From Pedobacter foliorum (lineage in GTDB: Bacteria > Bacteroidota > Bacteroidia > Sphingobacteriales > Sphingobacteriaceae): a DNA stretch of 64,000 nucleotides. The stretch covers positions 372,001 through 436,000 of the forward strand of contig NZ_JABSNU010000003.1 of the NCBI RefSeq assembly GCF_013266735.1. The letters run 5' to 3'. Made by a program: the position numbers and the translations under genes. The notes beneath the pieces are model-generated. The model ran no database searches, was not told the origin of the DNA, and saw nothing but the letters and a program-made list of their open reading frames with translations. This document shows, in pieces, positions 10,120 to 19,777 of the stretch; the first letter of the stretch is position 1, and each line of letters starts with the position of its first letter.

Positions 10120-12885
10120 TTATAATTTATAGCGCAAGCCTAGCAAATATGTTTGCTCATAATAATCATTGCGAATCAGTGTTTTACCATCAAACTGATT
10201 GCCTGTGTCTGCATTTGCTGGGTTAATTCCCTTAATAAATAGCTTAGATGGAGTGTTTAACAAGTTCCCGGCTTTTATGAATATGCTAATGTTTTTCTTG
10301 AATTTTTTCTCAGCAGATGCGTCCATTTGAATAAAGCCTTTTTGCCAAAGGTCATTGTCCAGAAATTGCGATACCGTATTAATTCGCGGGCCAGTATAGG
10401 ATCCTGAAACTTGTGCATCCCATCCACTTTTACTGTTTTTATAGATTAGGGAAAGATTGGCAATGTGTTCAGATTGTCCGTAAAGTGGTCGCGATTGCAT
10501 CACCGAGATCTTTTTTGAATCATTAGTTTCCGGATCTATAGTTAACAGATCTTTTGGAGTTGTAATTCTGGAATGTGTATAGGTATAGTTGGCCTTTATT
10601 CCGAACTGGTTTATAAATTTGATATAGTCAATTTCCAAACCGTAATTTCTTGCAGTTCCGAAATTACCCGGTAAATAATAGGTATCCTGCGGACGGGTTG
10701 GGTCTGCCTGGAAGCTATATTCTATAGGGTTTTTAATGGCCTTATAGAATGTTCCAACTAGCAATTGATCACTACTGTTTGGAAATAATTCATAGCGCAA
10801 ATCGAAGTTGTCGGCAATGGCGCGCTTAAGATCCGGATCTCCCTTTTCTTTGTAATCATCCTGAACCACACCTCCTGGAATAAGCTCATAAAATCCCGGG
10901 CGGTTTAAAGAACGGAAATAGGATGCTCTTAATTGTTGCTTTCCGCTCAGTTTATACTTCACATTTAAAGACGGAAGAAAGTCTGTATAAATCTGATTAC
11001 CCTTCGGGCGAAGTTCTCCGGCAGGGAAAAGCATTGTGTAACCTTGATCGGTATGTTCAATACGTAATCCACCAACTACCTCGATGTCATCTTTGCTGAT
11101 GTTAAACATTCCATAACCGGCAGCTAGTTTTTCTGAAGCATCATAAGTGAGTGGATTATTTACCGCTCCACCCGGAGTTTGAACTGTCCAGTCTATTTCA
11201 GTATAATTATTAAAATCAATACCATATTGAGCAGCAGTATTTACTGGAGTTAAGGTGTAATTGTTAAAGAAACTGCTACGTTGTTTATCACGGTATAATC
11301 CCCCGGCAGAGAACTCTACTTTTAATCCTCCAACAGGAACTTTATAGCTGATGTCAAGATATCCAGCCTTGTCTTCATCTGTGTTACGTTCCCAACGATG
11401 GGTAGTTCCGTTTGTTTTTGCAACAGTACGGCTATCCATAAAGTTCTCACGTTTTCCGCTTAAGGTGATGGTGGTATTATCCGGCACTTCATTTTTAGCA
11501 GACGAATAAACGGCCGACCAGGATACCTTTAATTTATCAGGAATGATCTGATGTTCTCCATGTAGTGTGCTATTGTAAATCTGTTGCTCTGTTACGCGTG
11601 ATCGTGTAGCATATTCTAGTTGTGCTTTTCCTGCTATAGGATCATAACCGGTAGAGAAATCTGTAGATTTCTCCTCTCTAACCTGTATGCTATTCAAATC
11701 TACATAAGCATTGTAAAGACTTAGTTTGTTGTTCTCATTAAATGCGTAATCTAACTTGCCATGAAAACCATAACGTTTCTGTTGCTCAGAATACTGGCGT
11801 TCATTCATGCTTGTGATTGTCGCAAATTTGTTTGATGCATTGGCTGCAGATGAGCGGTAGAAAGTGCCGTCACTACCACGATAAGTGTTCTGATAGCTTC
11901 CTGCAATGATTACCCCAAGCTTATTGTCAAGAAAACGTTGCCCTATAGATAATCCCCCTACAATATTAGGAGAGGGGTGGCTCGACTTGTAGTCTGCAGT
12001 GCCCCTTGGGAAGTCTGCCTGGGTAGCTTTGTAGTCTTTTCCGTTAATCTCATATGGAGATTTAGGATGAACTGACGAAGCATCAAATGTGGTGAAATCA
12101 CGATCAATAAATAACTGACTATAGCCCCCTGCAAGATTTGCATTGATCTGTAGTTTTTGCGGTGCATCTTTCATTACCATGTTTACCACACCACCTATGG
12201 CATCGCCTTCTAGGTTCGGGGTTAAGGTTTTATATACTTCCAATCTGTCTAGAAGTTCTGATGGGAAAATATCCAAAGGCACATAGCGGTATTTATTATC
12301 TGGACTAGGTATTTTTATTCCATTAACCAGGGTGTAGTTGTACCTTTTGTCCATTCCTCTAAGAATAGCGTATTGCCCATCGCCACTATTGCTCCTTTCA
12401 ACTGAAACTCCTGATACACGTTGAATAACATTTGCAACCGTTAAATCGGGCGAGATCTCCATTGCTTTGCCGGATACGACATTAATTAGTTGGGTAGATT
12501 TCTGCTCAATACGTCTTGCAGTTTTTTCTGCAGAACCATCATTTTTTGCTGAAATAACTACCTCACTTAATTCTTTCTCCTTCGTTTCGGAAAGGTAGAT
12601 TTTGATGGTTGGATTATCTTCTTTAAGTATTGTAATCTGTTTAGATAATACTTTGTACATAATGTACGATACTTTTAAAGTGAAGTTTCCGGCGGGTGGG
12701 TGTTTGATCTCAAACGAGCCATCCAATCCTGTTAATACTGCCTTGTCAGTATTTTCCAGATATACTGACGCGCCTACTAAAGCTTCACCTGTTTTCTGAT
12801 CAAAAACATAGCCTTTTAAACTGGTTGCACTGGCTGTGGCAACACCCATTAATAAGCAAAAAAGAACTTGTAAAATTGACTTCAT
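10120..12885 (-). CDS. TonB-dependent receptor with carboxypeptidase-like N-terminal domain
   Basis: A 921-residue outer-membrane receptor. A signal peptide (about 1-20) is followed by a CarboxypepD_reg-like domain (about 21-105, LKGYVFDQKTGEALVGASVY), a plug domain (about 130-240, including GDGQYAILRGMDKRYNYTLV and LEGDAIGGVVNMVMKD) and a C-terminal beta-barrel ending in an aromatic-rich last strand (YYEQTYLLGLRYKL). The plug phrase resembles receptors of the TIGR01782 type, often assigned to sugar or complex substrates. No SusD partner follows; instead a beta-helix lipoprotein and a phytase do, so the likely cargo is phytate or an inositol phosphate (inference). It is the first gene of that operon. 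Confidence 0.92.
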   Translation of the reverse strand: MKSILQVLFCLLMGVATASATSLKGYVFDQKTGEALVGASVYLENTDKAVLTGLDGSFEIKHPPAGNFTLKVSYIMYKVLSKQITILKEDNPTIKIYLSETKEKELSEVVISAKNDGSAEKTARRIEQKSTQLINVVSGKAMEISPDLTVANVIQRVSGVSVERSNSGDGQYAILRGMDKRYNYTLVNGIKIPSPDNKYRYVPLDIFPSELLDRLEVYKTLTPNLEGDAIGGVVNMVMKDAPQKLQINANLAGGYSQLFIDRDFTTFDASSVHPKSPYEINGKDYKATQADFPRGTADYKSSHPSPNIVGGLSIGQRFLDNKLGVIIAGSYQNTYRGSDGTFYRSSAANASNKFATITSMNERQYSEQQKRYGFHGKLDYAFNENNKLSLYNAYVDLNSIQVREEKSTDFSTGYDPIAGKAQLEYATRSRVTEQQIYNSTLHGEHQIIPDKLKVSWSAVYSSAKNEVPDNTTITLSGKRENFMDSRTVAKTNGTTHRWERNTDEDKAGYLDISYKVPVGGLKVEFSAGGLYRDKQRSSFFNNYTLTPVNTAAQYGIDFNNYTEIDWTVQTPGGAVNNPLTYDASEKLAAGYGMFNISKDDIEVVGGLRIEHTDQGYTMLFPAGELRPKGNQIYTDFLPSLNVKYKLSGKQQLRASYFRSLNRPGFYELIPGGVVQDDYKEKGDPDLKRAIADNFDLRYELFPNSSDQLLVGTFYKAIKNPIEYSFQADPTRPQDTYYLPGNFGTARNYGLEIDYIKFINQFGIKANYTYTHSRITTPKDLLTIDPETNDSKKISVMQSRPLYGQSEHIANLSLIYKNSKSGWDAQVSGSYTGPRINTVSQFLDNDLWQKGFIQMDASAEKKFKKNISIFIKAGNLLNTPSKLFIKGINPANADTGNQFDGKTLIRNDYYEQTYLLGLRYKL

Positions 12886-12982
12886 TTTCCTGATAATTTG
12901 TTTGTGGTGGTTGTGTTTTTAAACTATGGTGCAAATGTGTCAATCAAGGAATGAGGTTTTATATTTGATGCGTGTACAAAAT

Positions 12983-13009
12983 GTATACAGCGTTACAAAT
13001 GCTGTATAC
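12983..13009. promoter_or_regulatory. Candidate operator dyad upstream of the TonB/phytase operon
   Basis: Perfect nine-base inverted repeat GTATACAGC (12983-12991) and GCTGTATAC (13001-13009) with a nine-base spacer. A related half site, GGATACAGC, follows at 13015-13023. It sits about 100 bases upstream of the receptor start codon, in the 257-base gap between that gene and the preceding regulator gene. I see nothing else in this gap. A dimeric regulator site is the simplest reading; the protein that binds it is unknown. Confidence 0.4.
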
Positions 13010-13142
13010 AGAACGGATACAGCGTGAACATAATGTTTTTAAGTTGCTGTTGTTTAGGTGTTTGTGTGTAACTAAAGTCGCCATTATCATTCAGTTAGCG
13101 TTATGTTAACAGTTTGTTAAGCCCTGGGAGGTGATGGTTTTG

Positions 13143-14738
13143 TTAGAGGGTTTGTATAAAAGAACTTAGATTTTCTCCTTGAGGGATGTTCAGTTTTTTA
13201 CGCAGACGGTAACGCGCAACACGTAAGCTATCCTGAGAAATTCCAAAAATAACGGACATATCTTTCGAACTTACATTCATCTTTATAAGAGCTACTAAAC
13301 GGATGTCGTTTGCTGTTAAATCATCGCTGTGACTTTTCAGATTATCAAAAAAGACCTGATGAATTTGTTCAAATAGGGCAGAGAATTCTTTCCAATGCCT
13401 GTCATGATTAATGTTTTGATTTATTTTCATCATGATCTGCTGGAGTTGTCTTTTCTGATCTCTTTTTTCGTCCTTTATCATAGCCGAGATTTCCTCTTTT
13501 AACTCGTCCAGAAACTGATTGCTTTGAATTACATGAAGTGTATTGTTGGTTAATTCCTTGCTTTTAAGTTCAAGTTCAGCTTTTATTGCTTTCTTCTGTA
13601 TTTCATAAAGCATGTTATTTTGCTCATTAAGCTTCTGTTCGTTTCGGAGCTTTAAGCGCTGTCGGCTAATGATACTTATCCCTAGTAGAACCAATAATAA
13701 TATGATCATTACAATAGCAATGATGATATATTGATTTGCCTTTCTTTCATTCTCAAACCTTACAATCGCATCGTCCTTTTGTTGCATTTCAAATAAGGTT
13801 TGCAGTAAGGCTAATTGCTTGTTATTGTCAGCAGTATAGATTTTTAGGAAAATATTACGGCCAAGCTCGCTGTAATGATAGGCGCTATCATATTTTTTAA
13901 TCAGATCAAATGTTTTTGATAAATCTCTATAGGCACTACTTAGCTGATATTGGTCATTCATAACTAAGGCCATATGTTCGGCCTTGCGGGTATAAGTCAT
14001 TGCTTCAGCATACCGCCCTGTTTTTCTGTAAACGTCACCAATGTTATTTACGATTTCTATTTGGGCAAGATCATTTGCTGCGGCTTCATTTAGTTTTAAT
14101 GATAATGAATAGTATTTGAGGGCAGAATCAAGATGGAGCTTGTCTTCATAAATGCTGCCTAAGTTTTCATAAATCTTTGCAATGCCGGTTTGGTTCTTTT
14201 CTTTCTTGTAAGCAGTAAGAGCTAATTGCTGATATTTCATAGCGCTTTCATACTTGCTGCTTTTCTCATAGGTTTGGCCAATAAGGCCATAACACTCTGC
14301 TATGCCTGCCCCGTTACCTATCTTTTTGAAGATATTTAAAGCTTCTTGAAATTTAGACAGTGCGGTTTTATATTGCCTGCTGTAGTAATATGTTTCTCCT
14401 ATTTTGTTGAGGTTTTCAGCCAGATTAGCTTGATCTTTCTGATTTCTGAATATGCGATCTGCCTTGTAGTAATAATTTATAGCTTGAGAATAGGCTGCCT
14501 GATGATAGAATATCTCTCCAAAATATTGATAGTATTTTGCAGCAGTCATTAGATCATTTTGCTTTAATGCAATATTTAATTGCGCCTTTATATTTATAAA
14601 GGCAGAATTGGGATCTTTCTTGATCAGTGTATTGATATCACCTTTTGTAGCTGTCTGATTGTAAACTCCAAAAACAGGTAATGAAAAACTAAGTAGAATT
14701 AAACCAATCGTAATACTATTTAAAGTAAGTTTCTTCAC
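13143..14738 (-). CDS. TPR sensor/transcription factor with LuxR-type HTH
   Basis: A 531-residue protein: signal sequence (about 1-25), six to seven tetratricopeptide repeats (about 55-310, for example AINYYYKADRIF, KTALSKFQEALNIF, SALKYYSLSLKL), one membrane helix (about 333-353, IIAIVMIILLLVLLGI), a coiled coil and a C-terminal helix-turn-helix (about 470-525, NDIRLVALIKMNVSSKDMSV, SQDSLRVARYRLRKKL). This arrangement, periplasmic TPRs linked across the membrane to a LuxR-like DNA-binding domain, is common in Bacteroidota. It lies upstream of the phytase/TonB operon on the same strand, separated by 257 bases that contain an inverted repeat, so local regulation is possible but not shown. Confidence 0.85.
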   Translation of the reverse strand: MKKLTLNSITIGLILLSFSLPVFGVYNQTATKGDINTLIKKDPNSAFINIKAQLNIALKQNDLMTAAKYYQYFGEIFYHQAAYSQAINYYYKADRIFRNQKDQANLAENLNKIGETYYYSRQYKTALSKFQEALNIFKKIGNGAGIAECYGLIGQTYEKSSKYESAMKYQQLALTAYKKEKNQTGIAKIYENLGSIYEDKLHLDSALKYYSLSLKLNEAAANDLAQIEIVNNIGDVYRKTGRYAEAMTYTRKAEHMALVMNDQYQLSSAYRDLSKTFDLIKKYDSAYHYSELGRNIFLKIYTADNNKQLALLQTLFEMQQKDDAIVRFENERKANQYIIIAIVMIILLLVLLGISIISRQRLKLRNEQKLNEQNNMLYEIQKKAIKAELELKSKELTNNTLHVIQSNQFLDELKEEISAMIKDEKRDQKRQLQQIMMKINQNINHDRHWKEFSALFEQIHQVFFDNLKSHSDDLTANDIRLVALIKMNVSSKDMSVIFGISQDSLRVARYRLRKKLNIPQGENLSSFIQTL

Positions 14739-14806
14739 CTGTTAAAAGTAAACTTACAGTATTAACTCAGCGTTAAGTTAAAACGATTGACGCTTTAGGT
14801 GTAACC

Positions 14807-15616
14807 TTAATCTAATTTGTAAACCCGCACATAATCCACTTGGAACTTTTGAGGAAATATAGAATCGTCAATATCACCACCCCATTCACCACCAATAGCG
14901 GTATTCATAAGAAGATATAATGGAGAGGTAAATGAATCCTTGTATGCAGCTGCCGGAGCCGCCATACTGAAGTAGTACTGGTTGTCAACAAAAACTTTTA
15001 CACTATCACCTTTTCTCTCTAAGCCATAAATGTGGTATTTTTTATGGATATCATCCATTTTTATATGAGCACCACTGCTTTTGTGCCCATTAGGATCTTT
15101 TAAACTGGTGTCCGACCAATGTAGAGTTCCATGAATGGTTGATGGCGTATGGCCTACAAATTCCATAATGTCAAATTCTACACATTTAGGCCATCCTACC
15201 TGTTTTATATTTGATCCCATCATCCAAAGGGCGGGCCAAATGCCCTTTCCTGATGGGATCTTTGCTCTTATTTCAATACGGAGATCTCCAGCGAACTGCT
15301 GTTTGCCAAGTGTGTTGATACTTGCCGACGTATATTCAGCATCTTTATATTTTTCCTTTAGCGACTTAATAACAAGTTTACCATGTTTTACATAGCAGTT
15401 TTTTAATCTTGCCCTGGTATAAAACTGTTTTTCTCGGTTTCTTACAAATCCTTCCTCATAATCCCATTTGGTAGAATCCGGAAGGCCTTTGTAATTGAAC
15501 TCATCACTCCATATTAAAGTTCTGCCCTTTTCAAGAGGTGCGGATTTAGTTTGTGCCATACCCGAAAAGGCCGACATTAACAATGCAGTTCCAATAAAAC
15601 AGTTAAATAATTTCAT
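14807..15616 (-). CDS. Secreted glycoside hydrolase family 16 (beta-glucanase type)
   Basis: A 269-residue enzyme with a cleavable signal peptide (about 1-22, ending SGMAQ). The GH16 catalytic signature ExDxxE is EFDIME, with Glu147 as nucleophile, Asp149 as assistant and Glu152 as acid/base. Supporting GH16 features are the opening LIWSDEF, GIWPALWMMG before the active site, STIHGTLHW after it and the closing FQVDYVRVYKLD. By family it hydrolyses beta-1,3 or mixed beta-1,3/1,4-glucans; the sequence alone does not separate laminarinase from lichenase. It is followed in the same direction by the regulator gene and preceded by the DPP-IV gene (26-base gap). Confidence 0.92.
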   Translation of the reverse strand: MKLFNCFIGTALLMSAFSGMAQTKSAPLEKGRTLIWSDEFNYKGLPDSTKWDYEEGFVRNREKQFYTRARLKNCYVKHGKLVIKSLKEKYKDAEYTSASINTLGKQQFAGDLRIEIRAKIPSGKGIWPALWMMGSNIKQVGWPKCVEFDIMEFVGHTPSTIHGTLHWSDTSLKDPNGHKSSGAHIKMDDIHKKYHIYGLERKGDSVKVFVDNQYYFSMAAPAAAYKDSFTSPLYLLMNTAIGGEWGGDIDDSIFPQKFQVDYVRVYKLD

Positions 15617-15642
15617 AACTAAAGATGATAAAAATTTACTAT

Positions 15643-17760
15643 TTATTTAAGCAACTCTTCTGGTACCGGTTTATTCAAAAGGTTCTGATAGTAAAAACGG
15701 AAACGTTCGGCTTTATCATGAGCAGATTTAACTCCACCCCATCCATGTCTTCCACCTGGGTAGATCATTAATTCAAAATGTTTGTTCGCGTTTTGAAGCT
15801 TATCTATCAATTGTATGGTGTTTTGCATATGCACGTTATCATCCATATCTCCATGCATAATTCTAAGTAAGCCTTTGTAATTGTCAACGTAAGTTAATAC
15901 TGATCCATTTTTATATCCTTCAGGGTTCTCTTGTGGGGTATCCATAAAGCGCTCAGTATAATGAGAGTCGTATAATTCCCAGCTGGTAACAGGAGCTCCG
16001 GCATAACCAAAATCAAAATCATCAGCTCCTTTAGTTAATGCAAGACAAGTCATGTAACCACCATAGCTATGGCCGGTAATTAATAGTTTTTTATTATCAA
16101 CCCAGTTTTTAGCTTTTAACCATCTGGCGGCAGTAGTATAATCTTTCATTTCCCATTTACCTAAGTTGCGGTGCATTAAAGCAACGCCCTCTTTACCAAA
16201 CTGACCTGATGCGCGATGATCTACAGATATCTGTATTATTCCTTCATTAGCCCACCATTGTCCACCAGTTCCTTTCCAGGTATTAGTTACGTTTCCTGCA
16301 TTAGGACCGCCGTAGATACTCATTACTACAGGGTACTTTTTATTCTGATCAAAATCAGTAGGGTAGGTGATCACAGCAGGTAAGTTATAGCCGTCATCAG
16401 TAGGGATGCTAATCATTTCTGTTTTGCCATAGTTGAACTGTGCAAAATCATCAGATTTACTATCGCCAAGCTCTTTAATTATGGTTCCTTTATTGTTAAG
16501 TAATGTTCTTTTAGTTGGAGTAGAAACATTTGAATAGGTAGTGATAAAATACGACCCATTAGGTGACATCAATACTTGATTAGAATAATCACCAAATGTT
16601 AATCGCTTTAAGTTTTTACCATTGTAGCTTACGCTATAAAAATCTGTTCTTGTCGAAGCTTCTTTACGCGCCATAAAGTAAACCACTTTATTTTTTTCGT
16701 CAACATGAATAAGGTTGGTAACCTGCCATTTACCACTAGTTAATGGGTTTACCAACTTTCCGTCTAAAGTATATAAATAGAAATGTGCCCATCCTGTTTT
16801 ATCACTTTTAAGGATGTAATATTTTTTATCACCTAAATATTCAATACGACCATCATAATCTAAGTCTACCCATGAAGGTTGTTTCTCATCATAGATTTCC
16901 TTTTTAGAACCATTAATAGGGTTTACAGCATAAAACTTTAAGTTGTCCTGTCCGCGGTTCATCCATTGCACCATTAAATTACTTCCATCAAAACTCCAAT
17001 AAGGAGTACCGAAATATTGATCGTCTTTTTCATTAAAGTCAGCCCAAACAACAGAGCCTCCGGTTACCGGAACAAAGCCTACTCTTACTTCTGGGTTTGG
17101 ATCCCCAGCTTTAGGATAACGTGTTTTTTCCGTATAACCATGTTGCCCTGTCGATCCATTAATTGGAAACATAGGAACTTTGGTGTCGTCGAAACGCATA
17201 AATGCAATGTTCTTACTATCTGGCGACCACCAGAAAGCTTTGTAGTTGGTAGACCTGCCGAGAATCTCCTCATAATATACCCAAGAAGACCAACCGTTAT
17301 AAATTACATCAGTCCCATCATTGGTATATCTGATCTCTTTTCCTGTTTCAACATCAACCGAATACAAATCATTATTTCGTGTAAACGCTACATGTTTTCC
17401 ATCTGGAGATAAGGTTGGGTTTTTCTCTTCATCCTTGCCATTAGTTAAGCGTTTTGCTTCATCTTTGCCGTATTGAATGTAAACGTCATTGTCTTTTACT
17501 GTTACATTTACATTGCTTTTTGGAGGTGGAGTATAAGGTGTTCTTTTACCAGACTTAACATCTACGGCATACAAACTATGATCTTTGGAGTCCACTTCGA
17601 TGTAATGATTGTCATCACTCCAGCCGGTTACTGTGTTAATAGATTTAGTTAGTGAAGGCTGTCCGCCAAAGATTTGCTGCTGAGAAAGTTTTTTAAGCTG
17701 AGCCTCTGATCTGGTAATAAATAACGACATCGCTAAACAGGTAAGTAATAGTTTTTTCAT
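15643..17760 (-). CDS. Dipeptidyl-peptidase IV-type S9 serine peptidase
   Basis: A 705-residue secreted peptidase that removes Xaa-Pro dipeptides by family. A signal peptide (about 1-20) precedes a beta-propeller DPPIV_N domain with NPTLSPDGKHVAFTRNNDLY and a YEEILGRS segment carrying the paired Glu residues that bind the substrate amino terminus. The C-terminal alpha/beta-hydrolase domain has the nucleophile Ser565 in GHSYGG, an Asp in HGDMDDNVH and a His in GGRHGWGG, giving a complete triad. Length is normal. Such enzymes often serve protein catabolism in Bacteroidota. No operon partner is obvious beyond the close GH16 gene downstream. Confidence 0.93.
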   Translation of the reverse strand: MKKLLLTCLAMSLFITRSEAQLKKLSQQQIFGGQPSLTKSINTVTGWSDDNHYIEVDSKDHSLYAVDVKSGKRTPYTPPPKSNVNVTVKDNDVYIQYGKDEAKRLTNGKDEEKNPTLSPDGKHVAFTRNNDLYSVDVETGKEIRYTNDGTDVIYNGWSSWVYYEEILGRSTNYKAFWWSPDSKNIAFMRFDDTKVPMFPINGSTGQHGYTEKTRYPKAGDPNPEVRVGFVPVTGGSVVWADFNEKDDQYFGTPYWSFDGSNLMVQWMNRGQDNLKFYAVNPINGSKKEIYDEKQPSWVDLDYDGRIEYLGDKKYYILKSDKTGWAHFYLYTLDGKLVNPLTSGKWQVTNLIHVDEKNKVVYFMARKEASTRTDFYSVSYNGKNLKRLTFGDYSNQVLMSPNGSYFITTYSNVSTPTKRTLLNNKGTIIKELGDSKSDDFAQFNYGKTEMISIPTDDGYNLPAVITYPTDFDQNKKYPVVMSIYGGPNAGNVTNTWKGTGGQWWANEGIIQISVDHRASGQFGKEGVALMHRNLGKWEMKDYTTAARWLKAKNWVDNKKLLITGHSYGGYMTCLALTKGADDFDFGYAGAPVTSWELYDSHYTERFMDTPQENPEGYKNGSVLTYVDNYKGLLRIMHGDMDDNVHMQNTIQLIDKLQNANKHFELMIYPGGRHGWGGVKSAHDKAERFRFYYQNLLNKPVPEELLK

Positions 17761-17873
17761 GCTGTGGGTACTGTTAGTTTTAATAATGCGCCTAAGCGCC
17801 GCGGAAATTACTAAAGTATAAGTACTTTCCGAAAAATGTAAGCAAGATGTTGTCTTATTTATTGAAAAAAGAC

Positions 17874-19193
17874 TTATTTAATGTTATATCCTATTCCAAT
17901 CTGAAAGGTTTTAAAATCTTTTTTATAAGAACCTAAGTCGCTGCTTACTTTATAGGGGACAAAATTTTGCCTATAGCCGGCTTCAATATTAAATTGTTTG
18001 AAACGGACGCTTAATCCTGTCGAGAAACCAATGTTAAGTTTGTTTGTAGTTGAATTGGCAAGTGAGTTGTTAATCTTTTTACTGTTGTAAACAGTATCAA
18101 ATAGGTTTTTAACAGTACCTAATTTACTTCCCATTCCACCGTTTTTAATTAGGAAACTAAGAACTGGACCGGCTTTTATGCTAACTCTATTTGAAATTTT
18201 ATATTCCAAGCCTAGAGGTATGTCTGCAGTGGTTAATTGTCGGTGGTCTAGTATTGTTAAGTCTTCTTTTTTAGCTGAATCTTTTAAATTGTAACTCGGG
18301 TGTGTATAGCTTCCCTCCACAACATTAGCCAAACTAAGTCTAAGGCCTGCGTTTACGATTAGTCGTTTGTTTATTGCATATGCAGCATTTGCACCAAGAA
18401 AAATATTTTGGTTAGACTGGTAAACATTAAGCCCTGCTTCAAAGCTATAATTGTATTGAGGGGTATAAATTTCTTTCTGCTCCTTAATTTTTACGCTTTT
18501 CTTACGTTTGGTCTTTTTGTAAATCCTTTCATCCTTTTCGCTCCGCTTGTTATAAGCACTCAAATTGATCATCCGTGTATTTATATTAAAGAACCCCACA
18601 TTTCGATTAGTAAATAAGGAAACATTTGAATTAAATCCAGCATGGTCAATTGAACTGGTTATTTGTTGATTTGAAAGATCAGGAAGTGTTTTAATAGCCT
18701 CAGTACTGTTGGGATTGGCCGAACTAGCTTGGGTTAATACTGCCTGATCCTCAGTGATATCTTTCTCAGAGTGAGAAGAATGCAGTGTGTTTTGATTAAT
18801 CTTAATGCTAAACGCGGTATGGGAGGATAGACTATCCTTAGGCTGATTGCTGTCTTTTGCGCTATCATTTACCTTTAAGATATCAGGGGTTTTTAACAGA
18901 GAATTCTTATTAATCTGTTTTGCGTTTATAGATTTTTCTGCTTTCGGTTGTTTCGTCGTAAAATAGATTAATCCGGCAATCATTGCTGCGGCAGGTAATA
19001 TATATCCAAGCATAGAAACTATTTTGTTGCCAATTGTTTTTGCTAAGCCATCACTTTTAGGTAAGTCACTAAGTGGTAAGTTATGATCTAAAATAGACTG
19101 CATCTCCGACCAGGCAGAGTTCAAATCTATTTCTACGGGAAGCTCATTGAGCTTTTTCTTCCAAAGTTTATGATTCCATCCTGAATTTCTCAT
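17874..19193 (-). CDS. ECF-sigma partner: inner-membrane helix joined to a beta-barrel-like domain
   Basis: A 439-residue protein whose start codon overlaps the stop codon of the ECF sigma gene. The N-terminal 60 residues (LWKKKLNELPVEIDLNSAW and on) are soluble and could be a short anti-sigma domain. A single membrane helix follows at about 66-84 (LGYILPAAAMIAGLIYF), then a Ser/Asn/Lys-rich linker of about 140 residues, and finally about 200 residues of alternating strands (YSFEAGLNVY, LIVNAGLRLSLAN, VSIKAGPVLSFL, LNIGFSTGLSVRF, FQIGIGYNIK) like an outer-membrane beta-barrel. Anti-sigma activity is inferred from coupling and topology. An inner-membrane anchor joined to a barrel would be an unusual envelope-spanning design. 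Confidence 0.6.
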   Translation of the reverse strand: MRNSGWNHKLWKKKLNELPVEIDLNSAWSEMQSILDHNLPLSDLPKSDGLAKTIGNKIVSMLGYILPAAAMIAGLIYFTTKQPKAEKSINAKQINKNSLLKTPDILKVNDSAKDSNQPKDSLSSHTAFSIKINQNTLHSSHSEKDITEDQAVLTQASSANPNSTEAIKTLPDLSNQQITSSIDHAGFNSNVSLFTNRNVGFFNINTRMINLSAYNKRSEKDERIYKKTKRKKSVKIKEQKEIYTPQYNYSFEAGLNVYQSNQNIFLGANAAYAINKRLIVNAGLRLSLANVVEGSYTHPSYNLKDSAKKEDLTILDHRQLTTADIPLGLEYKISNRVSIKAGPVLSFLIKNGGMGSKLGTVKNLFDTVYNSKKINNSLANSTTNKLNIGFSTGLSVRFKQFNIEAGYRQNFVPYKVSSDLGSYKKDFKTFQIGIGYNIK

Positions 19194-19777
19194 CTTGCTC
19201 CTTTTTTATGTTCAGTTGGATAATCATGACCCGCTCCACGAGGTTCAAGTAAAACTCTTAATTGTTTTTTTCCTTCAGATAAATGCCATCTGGAAGTGCT
19301 TTCTGTTATGTTTAATTGCTCACTAATTTCTTTATGGGAATATCCATCAATTACAGATAAGTTGAATACCATTTGAGTAGCATCAGGTAGAAATCTGATC
19401 ATACCTATTAGATCTTCTGCATATAGCTTATCCAAAATGGCTGGCGATACAAATACATTTTCAGTAATTCCAGCCTCATCAATGTCTGTTGTAAACTTAA
19501 GTTCCTTACGCTTAATGTCTATGCATGTTCTAATCATGATAGTTGCTACCCATGCGTTCAATTCTCCTTTCTTATCATCAAATGAATTAATGTTCTGGAA
19601 TACCTTTAGAAAGCCTTGATTTAATGCCTCTTTTGCAAGGTCATTTGTTTTGAGATATCTGATGCATAACCGTAGCATGTCTGTATAAAATTGCTTATAC
19701 AAACCCTCCTGCGCCGAGCGTTCATTGGCCATGCAGCCTTTTACGAGCTTTATGGTTTTTTTAGCGGAAGGGCTCAT
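19190..19777 (-). CDS. RNA polymerase ECF-type sigma factor
   Basis: A 195-residue sigma-70 family protein. Region 2 is visible in the first 90 residues (LYKQFYTDMLRLCIRYLKT, EALNQGFLKVFQNI, LNAWVATIMIRTCIDIKRK) and region 4 near the C-terminus (LPDATQMVFNLSVIDGYSHK, EISEQLNITESTSRWHLSEG). The family binds core polymerase and reads alternative promoters. Its stop overlaps the start of the membrane/beta-barrel protein by four bases, so the two are translationally coupled and probably form a signalling pair. The Lys/Arg-rich tail after region 4 (about ten residues) is poorly conserved in such proteins. Confidence 0.92.
   Translation of the reverse strand: MSPSAKKTIKLVKGCMANERSAQEGLYKQFYTDMLRLCIRYLKTNDLAKEALNQGFLKVFQNINSFDDKKGELNAWVATIMIRTCIDIKRKELKFTTDIDEAGITENVFVSPAILDKLYAEDLIGMIRFLPDATQMVFNLSVIDGYSHKEISEQLNITESTSRWHLSEGKKQLRVLLEPRGAGHDYPTEHKKGAR

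Noticed and set aside
17017..17412. 131-codon plus-strand frame
   Set aside because: Antisense to the DPP-IV gene, inside its propeller domain; no start context or motif supports it.
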